The notes beneath the pieces were generated by a model. It was not told the DNA's origin. It made no database searches and saw only the letters and a list, made by a program, of their open reading frames with translations. Shown one piece after another: positions 18,353-26,424 of a stretch of DNA of 64,000 nt. How positions within the stretch are numbered: position 1 is the first letter of the stretch; every line of letters starts with the position of its first letter. The translations under genes and the position numbers were made by a program. Source of the DNA: Moritella marina ATCC 15381 (GTDB taxonomy: Bacteria > Pseudomonadota > Gammaproteobacteria > Enterobacterales > Moritellaceae); NCBI RefSeq assembly GCF_008931805.1, contig NZ_CP044399.1:930001-994000 (forward strand). The letters are read 5' to 3'.

Positions 18353-19710
18353 TGAAAAAATTATTACTTGTAATGACACTCGGCGCATTATCTGGCTGTT
18401 TTGGTGACTCGGACGATAGCGAAGAATTGAGTTCTCCGCTCCTCACTGCCGATTTTTCTACAGAGAAAGATGATCTTAAAGTGATTTTCACGAGTACATC
18501 GACCAGTGCCGATAGCCCGATAGACAGTTATCTGTGGGATTTTGGCGATGATTCAGCAGCTAGTTTTGCTATCAATCCTGTTTATACTTATGCAACGGCT
18601 GATACCTATAGCGTGCTACTTACTGTGACGACTGAAGATGGCGGCAGTGCCAGTATTACGCGTGATGTTAGTGTGGCGAAAATACCTGGTAACCCAACGG
18701 CTGACTTTATTTATACTCCCGATGGCTTAACGGTGACGTTTACTGATAGCTCGGCTGTGACTAACGATACCATCGCCAATTACAGTTGGCACTTTGGCGA
18801 TGTAGCACCGGGTAATACCTCGGCACTTGCTTCACCATCACATACTTACAGTGCCTCTGGTGATTATGATGTGACCTTAGATATTACGTCTGAGCTGGGT
18901 AATAAAACCGCGACGGTGAGTTATCAGGTGACCGTCACTGATAATGTTATTGACCCTGTTAATCCACAGGCTGACTTTAGCTCGGTTGTTACTGATTTAG
19001 ACGTTACGTTTACTGATTTAACCAGTGTAGATAATGGTAATATTACTGATTATCTATGGGACTTTGGTGATAATACATCATCTGCACTCGCTTCTCCTAG
19101 CCATACTTATGTTACTGGTGGCACTTACACGGTAAGACTTGATGTGACGGGTAGTGATGGTACGACAGCCAGTAACAGTAAGGACGTTACTGCTTATGAT
19201 CCTGCGGTAGAACCGACTATGCCGACGGTGAGCTTTACGTCTGATGCCTTAGCTGAATTACCAAGTTTAACCGTTAACTTTACCGCTGACGCTGCCAATG
19301 AAACCAGTCCTATTACTGGTTATGCCTGGGATTTTGATAGCTTAGGTGCATCGAGTGACGCTAATCCGACGTTTACGTTTATTGATGCGGGTATATATAC
19401 TATTAGTTTAACGGTGACTTCAGAAGAAGATATTACCAATAGTATTTCGCAAAGTGTGGCAGTATTTGCCCCTGTGGTAGCGCTACCTGAATATATTACT
19501 TGTCAGGTGACGTCAACGAGCACGACGGTCTTCACTTCGAATAAAAATGAAGAATTAGCAAGTTGCTTCACTAGCGATACGCCTATTTTAGATAAAAAAC
19601 AAGCTGGTAATTGGTGTGCTGAACAAGTGGCGATTTATGTCACTGATATGCCTTTAATACGCGTTCGCCCGACACTAACGGCTAATGTGCTAGAAACTGC
19701 TTGTCCATAA
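18352..19710 (+). CDS. lipoprotein with four PKD domains
   Basis: A 452-residue protein. The lipobox LSGC puts the lipid on Cys16; the +2 Phe suggests outer-membrane sorting. Four PKD domains follow (about 33-108, 113-205, 210-285, 292-372), each with the signature WDFGD or a variant (WHFGD in the second, WDFDS in the fourth) and a P-x-(H/Y/F)-T-(Y/F) strand. A C-terminal domain of about 70 residues has four Cys and no known match. PKD modules are beta-sandwich spacers or carbohydrate/protein binders on cell surfaces; no enzyme domain is attached here. Confidence 0.85.
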   Translation: MKKLLLVMTLGALSGCFGDSDDSEELSSPLLTADFSTEKDDLKVIFTSTSTSADSPIDSYLWDFGDDSAASFAINPVYTYATADTYSVLLTVTTEDGGSASITRDVSVAKIPGNPTADFIYTPDGLTVTFTDSSAVTNDTIANYSWHFGDVAPGNTSALASPSHTYSASGDYDVTLDITSELGNKTATVSYQVTVTDNVIDPVNPQADFSSVVTDLDVTFTDLTSVDNGNITDYLWDFGDNTSSALASPSHTYVTGGTYTVRLDVTGSDGTTASNSKDVTAYDPAVEPTMPTVSFTSDALAELPSLTVNFTADAANETSPITGYAWDFDSLGASSDANPTFTFIDAGIYTISLTVTSEEDITNSISQSVAVFAPVVALPEYITCQVTSTSTTVFTSNKNEELASCFTSDTPILDKKQAGNWCAEQVAIYVTDMPLIRVRPTLTANVLETACP

Positions 19711-19724
19711 TTACTTAACGGCAG

Positions 19725-19775
19725 GCCCTGTATTATCAACTTATGTTGCCGGCGAACGATGATACAGGGCTTTTT
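19725..19775 (+). terminator. terminator after PKD lipoprotein gene
   Basis: A 13-bp stem GCCCTGTATTATC/GATGATACAGGGC (one wobble) with a 20-nt loop is followed by TTTTT. Confidence 0.8.
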
Positions 19776-19783
19776 CGTTTTAT

Positions 19784-19817
19784 CTTCTTAATAAAGCTAA
19801 CTTCTTAATAAAGCTAA
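19784..19817. repeat. perfect 17-bp tandem duplication across the 3' end of a gene
   Basis: CTTCTTAATAAAGCTAA is repeated head to tail (19784-19800, 19801-19817). The stop codon of the minus-strand hypothetical gene lies at the junction, so the duplication replaced or shifted the original C-terminus. Confidence 0.9.
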
Positions 19818-20198
19818 CAAGGCTAGTTCAATAATCTGGGTATCGTTTAGCTGTTTATATTGGTCTTGTTGTTTTAACGTTTTCAGCATGTTTTTGTGCG
19901 TTTTACTGAGCTTAAGATAGTGGCTATTAAGATCTAATGCCGCTAAATTTTGTGTTTGTAGTGACTCTGTTATAACGCGTAAATAAGCAGGGCGTAGGTG
20001 AGTGCTTAATACCGTGAAGTATTGCTCTGGTTCCTTGCCTTGATATTCTGTGACAGCGATCTGTACATCGATAGAGACGTTGTTGTCGATAAATATTTCA
20101 TCAAGCTGCTTAGTAGCAATATCAGCCGTTACTTTACGGCTGAGTTTACGTGCGTCATCGTTAGATATTGTAGATGAATTGCTGTTAGGATTGGTCAC
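19797..20198 (-). CDS. hypothetical protein
   Basis: About 133 residues from a GTG at 20198, which has GAAAGG about 10 bases upstream. A TTG at 20216 is in frame but has no ribosome site. No family was recognised. The protein is hydrophilic and largely helical, with a Ser/Asn-rich start and a central region (SIDVQIAVTEYQGKEPEQYF) followed by Leu-rich helices. No signal peptide or membrane segment is seen. A 17-bp tandem duplication sits at its 3' end. Confidence 0.6.
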   Translation of the reverse strand: MTNPNSNSSTISNDDARKLSRKVTADIATKQLDEIFIDNNVSIDVQIAVTEYQGKEPEQYFTVLSTHLRPAYLRVITESLQTQNLAALDLNSHYLKLSKTHKNMLKTLKQQDQYKQLNDTQIIELALLALLRS

Positions 20199-20274
20199 GT
20201 TATTTTTACCTTTCAATTTGGTGATGTAATGTTGTGATGTAATGTGGCTATGTCGCCTGGTGATGTATCGCGCG

Positions 20275-21090
20275 TTATTTATTTCTAAACGGTTGCGTTA
20301 GCATATTTTGTATTTGGTATTCCTTGGTATTACGAAAATACGGTAAACCTATCTGCATGTTCTGGTGTCCCAATTTTGGCTGCGCTTGGTAACTGCCAAA
20401 TAAACGATCCCACCAGGGCAAGCAGAAACCGAAGTTATGATTGGTTTCACGGCCATTGATCGAGTGATGTACCCGGTGCATATCGGGGGTCACCAATAAG
20501 CAGCGCAGATAATGGTCGACCTTAATGGATAATCTAATATTGCTGTGATTAAACATCGCCGTCAGATTCAATAACATTTCAAATAATACCACGGCAATGA
20601 CAGGGACACCCAATGCAATAATGACGGCAATTTTGATCACCATAGAGAGTAAAATCTCGATGGGATGAAAGCGGATCGCAGTGGTTACATCGATATCAAG
20701 ATCGCTGTGATGCATACGGTGTAAACGCCATAGTACGGGTATGTTATGAAATACGCGGTGTTGAAAATAAATGGCAGCATCAAGCAGCATAATGGTCAAA
20801 ACCACGATGAACGAACTCGTTATTAAGTTTGCATCTGCCGTTAAGGAGACTAATCCCCATTGCTGATCTTGGACATACAAGGCGGCATCAATAGCCAAAA
20901 ATGGCATCAGTAGTTTTAGCGTGAGGTTATTCAGTATTACCATGGCAATGTTGTTGCCCCAACGCTGGAGTTTAGAAACGCTTAGCGGTCGTTTTGGCTG
21001 ATAGTGTTCCCACAGGGCTAATAGTATAAACAAACCGATAAATGCACTCAGTCGCAGTGCATTGCTGTTCATGATAAACCAGTCGCTCAT
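20275..21090 (-). CDS. sterol desaturase/fatty acid hydroxylase family protein
   Basis: A 271-residue integral membrane di-iron oxygenase. The histidine clusters HRVFH, HRMHH and HRVHHS are visible, with a further HP (RFHPIE) and HNFGF before WWDRLFGSY, the ligand set of this superfamily. Several TM helices lie at about 10-30, 45-70, 85-110 and 150-185. Relatives hydroxylate or desaturate lipids; the bacterial substrate is not predictable. An AGGAG site lies before the ATG. The gene stands alone between convergent and divergent neighbours. Confidence 0.9.
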   Translation of the reverse strand: MSDWFIMNSNALRLSAFIGLFILLALWEHYQPKRPLSVSKLQRWGNNIAMVILNNLTLKLLMPFLAIDAALYVQDQQWGLVSLTADANLITSSFIVVLTIMLLDAAIYFQHRVFHNIPVLWRLHRMHHSDLDIDVTTAIRFHPIEILLSMVIKIAVIIALGVPVIAVVLFEMLLNLTAMFNHSNIRLSIKVDHYLRCLLVTPDMHRVHHSINGRETNHNFGFCLPWWDRLFGSYQAQPKLGHQNMQIGLPYFRNTKEYQIQNMLTQPFRNK

Positions 21091-21256
21091 TGTTTCTCCT
21101 AGAGGGGCTTTTTTGTTGTTAAGTCATTATTGTGCGTTATTGCTAAGCAAAGTGCACTCAATCTTTATGGTAGCAATAGACATATATCAATTACAGCCTG
21201 CTTATGCCTCGCTACTATGACACTCATATTATGACTGTTTCTTATTTTGAGGCTTT

Positions 21257-21691
21257 ATGCACACTATTCCTGATTTTATGACTGCGCAACATCGCCATTG
21301 TGATGATGCTTTTATTGCTGCTGAATCATCTGTTTCTGCAAGTAAATGGCCAGAAGCTGATAGTCAGTGGACGTTATTTACCACTGATCTTGAAACGCAC
21401 TTACAACAAGAAGAAACGATTTTATTTCCCGCGTTTGAACAAGCGACAGGGATGACTATGGGGCCAACGCAAGTGATGCGTGCTGAACATGCACAAATGC
21501 GCCAATTGGTGGCAGAAATGACACAACAATTATCTGCGCAGAATAAAGCGAAATTCTTAGGGTTGTCAGAAACCTTAATGATTTTAATGCAGCAGCATAA
21601 TATGAAAGAAGAGCAAATGTTATACCCTATGACACAAGCGCATTTACCGGATGCTGATGCGGTATTACAGCAAGTTAAAGCGTATTCATAA
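21257..21691 (+). CDS. hemerythrin HHE-domain protein
   Basis: A 144-residue four-helix protein. The iron-ligand pattern is visible: His near 14-17 (QHRHCDDAF), HLQQEETILFPAFE, AEHAQMRQL and HNMKEEQMLYPM. Such proteins bind O2 or NO through a di-iron site or repair iron centres (YtfE/ScdA relatives). It is first in a three-gene operon with one-base and four-base overlaps to a DUF2249 protein and a polytopic membrane protein, a grouping usually tied to nitric oxide or low-oxygen metabolism (inference). Confidence 0.9.
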   Translation: MHTIPDFMTAQHRHCDDAFIAAESSVSASKWPEADSQWTLFTTDLETHLQQEETILFPAFEQATGMTMGPTQVMRAEHAQMRQLVAEMTQQLSAQNKAKFLGLSETLMILMQQHNMKEEQMLYPMTQAHLPDADAVLQQVKAYS

Positions 21692-22131
21692 TGGCGATAA
21701 CGTTACGAGCAACAAATGTATCATCAACCGACGTATCATTAACCGACGTACAATCAACCGACGTACAATCAACCGACGTTCGAACGACTCAAATACCACC
21801 GACTAGCCTGCAAGTTATTAAGCTTGATGTTAGTGAATTACCTATGCCTGAACCTATGCGCCAGGTATTACTGGCGTTAACGGCATTATCTCCTGGTCAG
21901 TGTTTGATTATCTATCACCGTAAAAATCCTACACCGTTATATCCTAAGTTAGTTGAATTAGGATTCGTTTACCGAGTGGATATTGATCATGGTTTTAGCC
22001 AATCATCGGCGCTTGTTAATAATCACAGTCATGACAGTGGCAGTTGCGAAGATTTAGCCGTTATTATTAAAGTTGCTTTTAAGGCAGATGAGTCGGCATT
22101 GGCCGTATTTTCTGAGCTGGAATTAGCATGA
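21691..22131 (+). CDS. DUF2249 domain protein with N-terminal STDV repeats
   Basis: A 146-residue protein. Residues about 10-30 are a five-residue repeat (STDVS, LTDVQ, STDVQ, STDVR) encoded by a 15-bp DNA tandem repeat. Residues about 45-145 match DUF2249 (LPMPEPMRQVLLALTALSPG ... YHRKNPTPLYPKLVELGF), a TusA-like fold of unknown biochemistry often found with hemerythrins and denitrification genes. It overlaps the neighbour genes on both sides, so it is co-translated. Confidence 0.82.
   Translation: MAITLRATNVSSTDVSLTDVQSTDVQSTDVRTTQIPPTSLQVIKLDVSELPMPEPMRQVLLALTALSPGQCLIIYHRKNPTPLYPKLVELGFVYRVDIDHGFSQSSALVNNHSHDSGSCEDLAVIIKVAFKADESALAVFSELELA
21720..21779 (+). repeat. four 15-bp tandem repeats inside the DUF2249 gene
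   Basis: Units start at 21720, 21735, 21750 and 21765. The last two are identical (ACAATCAACCGACGT) and all share AACCGACGT. The length keeps the reading frame and gives four copies of a (S/L)TDV(S/Q/R) pentapeptide. Copy number may vary by slippage. Confidence 0.92.
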
Positions 22132-23561
22132 ACCTTGCGGGATTAGATTTTGATAACATACCGCCATTTTCAGTGCCGATGCGGTTCTTTTTTGTCGCGC
22201 CTTTGTTTGCGTTCATTAGTGCGTTGATTATTGCTGTTGCTGGCGAGTCAATGTGGCTAACGCGCTGGCACCCAGCCACACTCGCTGTGACCCATGCTAT
22301 TGTGCTGGGTATTATTACCATGATCATGTGTGGTGCTATTTTACAGTTGCTGCCGGTATTGGCTGGTAAATCTTTTCCCAAGGTTAAACTTATTTCAACG
22401 TTAACGATGATCTTGATGGTAACCGGTACATTGTCGTTAATTCGCGCATTTTTAGCGAATATGCCGGAGTTCGGTTTGGACTCAAGCCACAGCAATTCCT
22501 TTTTCGCTATTTCAGGTATCTCATTTACCCTTGGTTTGGGTAGTTTTATCTGCGCAATATTATGGTTGATTAGGCAGCGAACTCAGGCCAGCGTATCAAT
22601 CAATACAATGCGCTTAGGTTTTATTGCTATGCTGGTGGTTGGCATTATTGCCAGTTTATTGTTAGCCGGTTACTTATTCGCTAGCCAATTTAATATCACC
22701 AAGCAACTGACTGATAGCCATGCTAGTTGGGGGCTGGTTGGTTGGATCAGTTTAGTGATTATCGGTGTGAGCTTTCAAGTACTGCCTATGTTTCATGTTG
22801 CGCCTGCTTTTCCGAGCTGGTGCTCGCGTTATCTCCCTGAATTTCTTTTTATTACCTTACTTATTTATACGTTAGTGACCTTGGTTATAACCCAATCTGT
22901 TGTTATTGATAGCCTTGTACTTGAATCCATTGTTGATACTGCGGTGTGGCCGTTAATGCAGACGATTTGTATTGGTTTATTGCAGCTTAGTTTGATGGTG
23001 TATGCTGTGACGGCTATGCATTGTTTATATCGACGTAAGCGAAAAATTAGTGATGCGAGTGTCACTTGCTGGTTTATCGCCTTAACGTGCTTATTGATGT
23101 GTTGTGCGATTAGTTTTGTGATGAATTTGGTCATGAATTTAGGGGGGAATTCAGTGGTAACAGCGGAAGTTTGGCTACTGAGTTTTGGTTGGTCACCGTT
23201 AACGCTCGCATCGGTGTTTATCTATGGCTGGATATTAAGTGTGATCATGGCAATGATCATCAAGATTGTGCCTTTTTTGGCGTACTTACATCTACAACGT
23301 CAATGCGGTTTTCATCTGCAAGCCTTTGCGTTATTGCCTAATATGCACGAGCTATTAAGTAAAACGCGAATGCAGTATTTACTATATTGTCATGTATTTA
23401 GCTTATTTTCTTTGGCTCTCACTTTATACAATCCTGAATATTATTGGTTGTTATCATTAGCGATAGTGGGGCAGTTTGGTTATTTGTTTGTGTTGATGGC
23501 TAAGGTGAGTAGTCGTTATCGTGATATAGCCAAGGCTATCGATGAGGCGTTATTAACTTAG
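22128..23561 (+). CDS. polytopic membrane protein, heme-copper oxidase/NnrS-like
   Basis: A 477-residue inner-membrane protein with about 12 TM helices. Conserved-looking His residues lie at or in membrane segments (RWHPATLAVTHAIVLG, DSHASWGLVGW, PMFHVAP, LAYLHLQ, LLYCHVF), suggesting heme or copper binding as in NnrS-like and oxidase subunit I-like proteins. The family assignment is tentative. Context with hemerythrin and DUF2249 favours a function in NO or redox handling. The start overlaps the DUF2249 stop by four bases. Confidence 0.7.
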   Translation: MNLAGLDFDNIPPFSVPMRFFFVAPLFAFISALIIAVAGESMWLTRWHPATLAVTHAIVLGIITMIMCGAILQLLPVLAGKSFPKVKLISTLTMILMVTGTLSLIRAFLANMPEFGLDSSHSNSFFAISGISFTLGLGSFICAILWLIRQRTQASVSINTMRLGFIAMLVVGIIASLLLAGYLFASQFNITKQLTDSHASWGLVGWISLVIIGVSFQVLPMFHVAPAFPSWCSRYLPEFLFITLLIYTLVTLVITQSVVIDSLVLESIVDTAVWPLMQTICIGLLQLSLMVYAVTAMHCLYRRKRKISDASVTCWFIALTCLLMCCAISFVMNLVMNLGGNSVVTAEVWLLSFGWSPLTLASVFIYGWILSVIMAMIIKIVPFLAYLHLQRQCGFHLQAFALLPNMHELLSKTRMQYLLYCHVFSLFSLALTLYNPEYYWLLSLAIVGQFGYLFVLMAKVSSRYRDIAKAIDEALLT

Positions 23562-23661
23562 TATTTTAGATATAATTGCTTAGATATGACTGTTTAAATA
23601 AGTGCATTTAGTAAATACTAAATGCACTTAAGAGGTAACTTATCTTAAGAAGTAACTGAGC

Positions 23662-24684
23662 TTAAGAGGTAAACAGCACCCAAGTATAACCAATAAACAT
23701 AATCAAGAGTACAGCACCTGATAGGCGACCGAAGCTATAGTTCAGTTTACTGTCTGCTGCGATTAGTGCATCTGTTTGTTGTTCAGGTTTCAAATTAGAA
23801 CGACGCTTGTTCACGACAAAATAAGTAAATGTAAATGAGATCACCATAAATGCAGTCATGATTGAAAGCATCGGGATATCACGCGTTAATACTTCTGCGG
23901 GTAGTTGTAGACCATCACCAATCAAACCAGGGAATGCCAGAACACCTAATAAGTTAAAGGTATTTGAACCGATCACAGTTGCAAATGCAATTTCAGGCAT
24001 GCCACGACGCACACCAGCAATAGCAGCTGCTAATTCAGGTAAGCTAGTACCAAATGCAACAATCGTTAGACCAATCAATAAGTCGCTTACACCCATTGCT
24101 TTAGCAAGTTGTACGCTGCCCCAAACCATAATTTGTGAGCTGATTAATAGCATGATCAACATAGCAATCGTTTCGACTAATGCTCTATTTCTACTCACGT
24201 CTAAAAATTCGAGTTCGTTTTCAACATCATCAGCAGACGATGATTTTGCCAAGTATACACAGTAAAGTGCAAGTAATAGGATCAGTACAAGACTGTCCCA
24301 CATGGTAATTGAACCGTTTGACATTAATGCGATAGTCGCAATTAGCGCAACAACTAAAATCGGTAATTCACGTTTGATAAAACGTACTTGAATAACCAGC
24401 GGCATAAACAAGGCACAAAGCGCTAATACTAAACCACAGTTGATAATGTTAGAGCCGATAGCATTACCGACAGCAAGGCCTTCTGCACCATTAAATGAGG
24501 CAATTGCACTTACAACTAATTCCGGGAATGAAGTACCAAAGGCAATCACGGTCATGCCAATAAACATGACAGACACACCAAACTGTTTGGCTAATGTTGA
24601 TGATACTAGGATGAGACGGTCAGCACTTACTGTGAGTAAGATAAAACCAACTAATACAGCGATGATAGGTAGTAATAAAGACAT
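23662..24684 (-). CDS. calcium/sodium antiporter (CaCA family, YrbG-like)
   Basis: A 340-residue membrane protein with ten TM helices and two inverted alpha repeats: GMTVIAFGTSFPELVVSAIA with GNAIGSNIIN, and LTIVAFGTSLPELAAAIAG with TVIGSNTFNLLG. These are the ion-binding repeats of K+-independent Na+/Ca2+ exchangers. The start at 24684 is preferred; an in-frame ATG at 24705 lies inside the riboswitch expression platform. Because a yybP-ykoY manganese riboswitch precedes it, Mn2+ or mixed Ca2+/Mn2+ export is plausible (inference). Confidence 0.9.
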   Translation of the reverse strand: MSLLLPIIAVLVGFILLTVSADRLILVSSTLAKQFGVSVMFIGMTVIAFGTSFPELVVSAIASFNGAEGLAVGNAIGSNIINCGLVLALCALFMPLVIQVRFIKRELPILVVALIATIALMSNGSITMWDSLVLILLLALYCVYLAKSSSADDVENELEFLDVSRNRALVETIAMLIMLLISSQIMVWGSVQLAKAMGVSDLLIGLTIVAFGTSLPELAAAIAGVRRGMPEIAFATVIGSNTFNLLGVLAFPGLIGDGLQLPAEVLTRDIPMLSIMTAFMVISFTFTYFVVNKRRSNLKPEQQTDALIAADSKLNYSFGRLSGAVLLIMFIGYTWVLFTS

Positions 24685-24690
24685 AGGATT

Positions 24691-24889
24691 CTCGTACGAG
24701 GGCATTTAGACATAAACAAGCGACACCCTGCCCTCGAAAGTAGGTGTTTACTTGTTCAAGTCTCATCAAACTTAGTACCGGGTTATTAGCTTTAAACTAT
24801 TAACTTCGAACTAGGTTGAATACACCATGACCTGTGGGTCAGTTATGTTGATGTATTCCTTCACGTGGTGAAGCGACTACTCCCTCGAA
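24691..24889 (-). promoter_or_regulatory. yybP-ykoY type (Mn2+) riboswitch with expression platform
   Basis: Read on the minus strand, the leader contains GGGAGTAG (24884-24877), the helix GAATAC/GTATTC enclosing ATCAACATAACTGACC and GGTCATGGTG, then CCGGTACTAAG and GATGAGACTTGAA. These are hallmarks of the yybP-ykoY aptamer. P1 is TTCGAG (24889-24884) with CTTGAA (24760-24755). Downstream, a second TTCGAG (24738-24733), the pair CGAGGGCA/TGCCCTCG (24736-24729 with 24704-24697) and palindrome CTCGTACGAG (24700-24691) next to the ATG form an apparent translation-control platform. Recognition is from memory of the consensus, without covariance scoring. Confidence 0.78.
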
Positions 24890-24977
24890 TAGATGCGGGC
24901 ATTATAAAATAGAATTAGGTTAACGCAAGCAGAAACTGTAATTTAATTACACAGTAATTTATATCGTCATTTGCAAT

Positions 24978-25000
24978 ATGATTCATCGACGATGAATCAT
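24978..25000. promoter_or_regulatory. 23-bp palindrome upstream of antiporter leader
   Basis: ATGATTCATCG and CGATGAATCAT flank a single central A: a perfect 11-bp inverted repeat. A one-base centre suits a dimeric DNA-binding protein better than an RNA hairpin. It lies about 90 bp upstream of the riboswitch, in the promoter region of the antiporter gene. The regulator is unknown. Confidence 0.55.
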
Positions 25001-25054
25001 CGTTTTATTTTATCACTTTATACTCAATTTTTCGTGTTAAACCTAAAGTTAGCG

Positions 25055-26083
25055 TTAAGTTCTCAATTGTAAATTAATTTGTACCACTGCATGGTCAGTA
25101 CTTTCGCTATCACGTGCATAGATAGGATTAATCAGATGACGGTCATAGGTGTGATAATCACTGACTTCATAGAGGCTACGCTGATATTCAGCATTAAACT
25201 CACACGACAGTAAAATATAATCTAACACAGACCCTTTATTGAAAAAGTAATGTGTCGGCGGGCGAGGCGCTGGGGTACAACTTGCTGTTACTCCATTTGC
25301 TGCATGCTGATATAAATGCCAGCTATCTTGTAGACTAAATTGCTTAACAATGTCTTGTGCTTGTGGGTCTGAATTAAAGCGTAAAGTGTCCATGGTTAAA
25401 TGAGACAGCACACCGTCGCGATCATTATCGAGTCGATCATTAAAATCGCCCATTAACATCATTGGATTGTTTGTTGCGAGTCGACGTTGGATCATTTTTT
25501 GGAATAGTAATACTGCCTCTGAACCACGCTGTATCGATGAACCCCAAGTGCCGCACATTTGTTTAGTAAAAGCATTTAGTACGGCTTTGGTCGTTGCGAG
25601 CTCGTTATCGTCACTTTCTAACATAGGTCGTTTAGATTTGAAATGTACGACATAACAATCTGTTGTACCTAAGTGTGGCAATTCAATACTGGCGCGTAGT
25701 GGTTTACGGCTAAATTGATACTCAGGTGACAATCCCATGTCTGCTGCAAGTTGGCTATCTGGTATAACCGCGGTGATATCGGTTATTGGGTAACGTGATG
25801 CCAGTGCGACGACTGGACTGCGAAAGATATAGTCTTCAATGACATCGGCGCTATCGACAACGGCGAAATACGGATAATCACATTCTGCTACTAATGCTTT
25901 TAGAGAATCAGGGCTAAACACTTCTTGAAAGCCAATCACGTCTGGCTGATGTTCGCTAAGGTAATCACGTATCCATGTCTGCTTTTTCTGCCATTGTTGC
26001 TCATCATAGATACGGTCAAAGTCATAACAAGCATAAGGCGGTTCGATATAATTGAACAGGTTGAAGGTGGCAATTTTTAGCAT
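25055..26083 (-). CDS. endonuclease/exonuclease/phosphatase family protein
   Basis: A 342-residue protein from the ATG at 26083 (MLKIATFNLFNY). A TTG 69 bases upstream would add a hydrophobic stretch but is not needed. Family motifs in order are ATFNLFN (Mg-binding Asn), GFQEVF (Glu), a central VVHFKSKRP, MGDFNDR (Asp/Asn) and STDHAVV (catalytic Asp-His). The family covers DNA-repair nucleases, sphingomyelinases and phosphatases, and the substrate here cannot be told. There is no secretion signal with the chosen start. Confidence 0.85.
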   Translation of the reverse strand: MLKIATFNLFNYIEPPYACYDFDRIYDEQQWQKKQTWIRDYLSEHQPDVIGFQEVFSPDSLKALVAECDYPYFAVVDSADVIEDYIFRSPVVALASRYPITDITAVIPDSQLAADMGLSPEYQFSRKPLRASIELPHLGTTDCYVVHFKSKRPMLESDDNELATTKAVLNAFTKQMCGTWGSSIQRGSEAVLLFQKMIQRRLATNNPMMLMGDFNDRLDNDRDGVLSHLTMDTLRFNSDPQAQDIVKQFSLQDSWHLYQHAANGVTASCTPAPRPPTHYFFNKGSVLDYILLSCEFNAEYQRSLYEVSDYHTYDRHLINPIYARDSESTDHAVVQINLQLRT

Positions 26084-26325
26084 AGGTAAGGAATACCAGA
26101 ATATAGAGAAAACAACTGTTACGGTTATAACAAGCTTAGCGGGATGGGGCAAGTAAGTTTTATGTCATTGTTTGTCACAAGGTGTTTAAGGTATTTCGTA
26201 TAATAACTAAGTCATTACCCGACAGTTTGTCGCCTTAACTGTACTGCACTGTTGAATTTTAATTCGTAGGTTTTTGATAAACATAAAGTTAATGCGCGAT
26301 AATATAATGATGTTAATAATTCGAT

Positions 26326-26360
26326 ATTGTAATTTACTGTAAGTTATTGTAATTGACTGT
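26326..26360. repeat. two 15-bp direct repeats with 20-bp period
   Basis: ATTGTAATTTACTGT (26326-26340) and ATTGTAATTGACTGT (26346-26360) differ at one base. The 20-bp period is about two helical turns, so both copies face the same side of DNA. They end 64 bp before the start of the outer-membrane operon and may be activator sites (inference). Confidence 0.6.
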
Positions 26361-26424
26361 GCGATGAATTGTTTTCCTTAACATGTTTGTTAGACTCCGC
26401 GCCTTATTGGTCTTTAGAGGTAGT

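Noticed and set aside
21720-21779. Possible CRISPR-like repeat array
   Set aside because: Units are 15 bp with no spacers and are in frame within a gene.
24685-24705. Earlier start for the antiporter
   Set aside because: This ATG sits inside the riboswitch platform; the later ATG gives the normal N-terminus.
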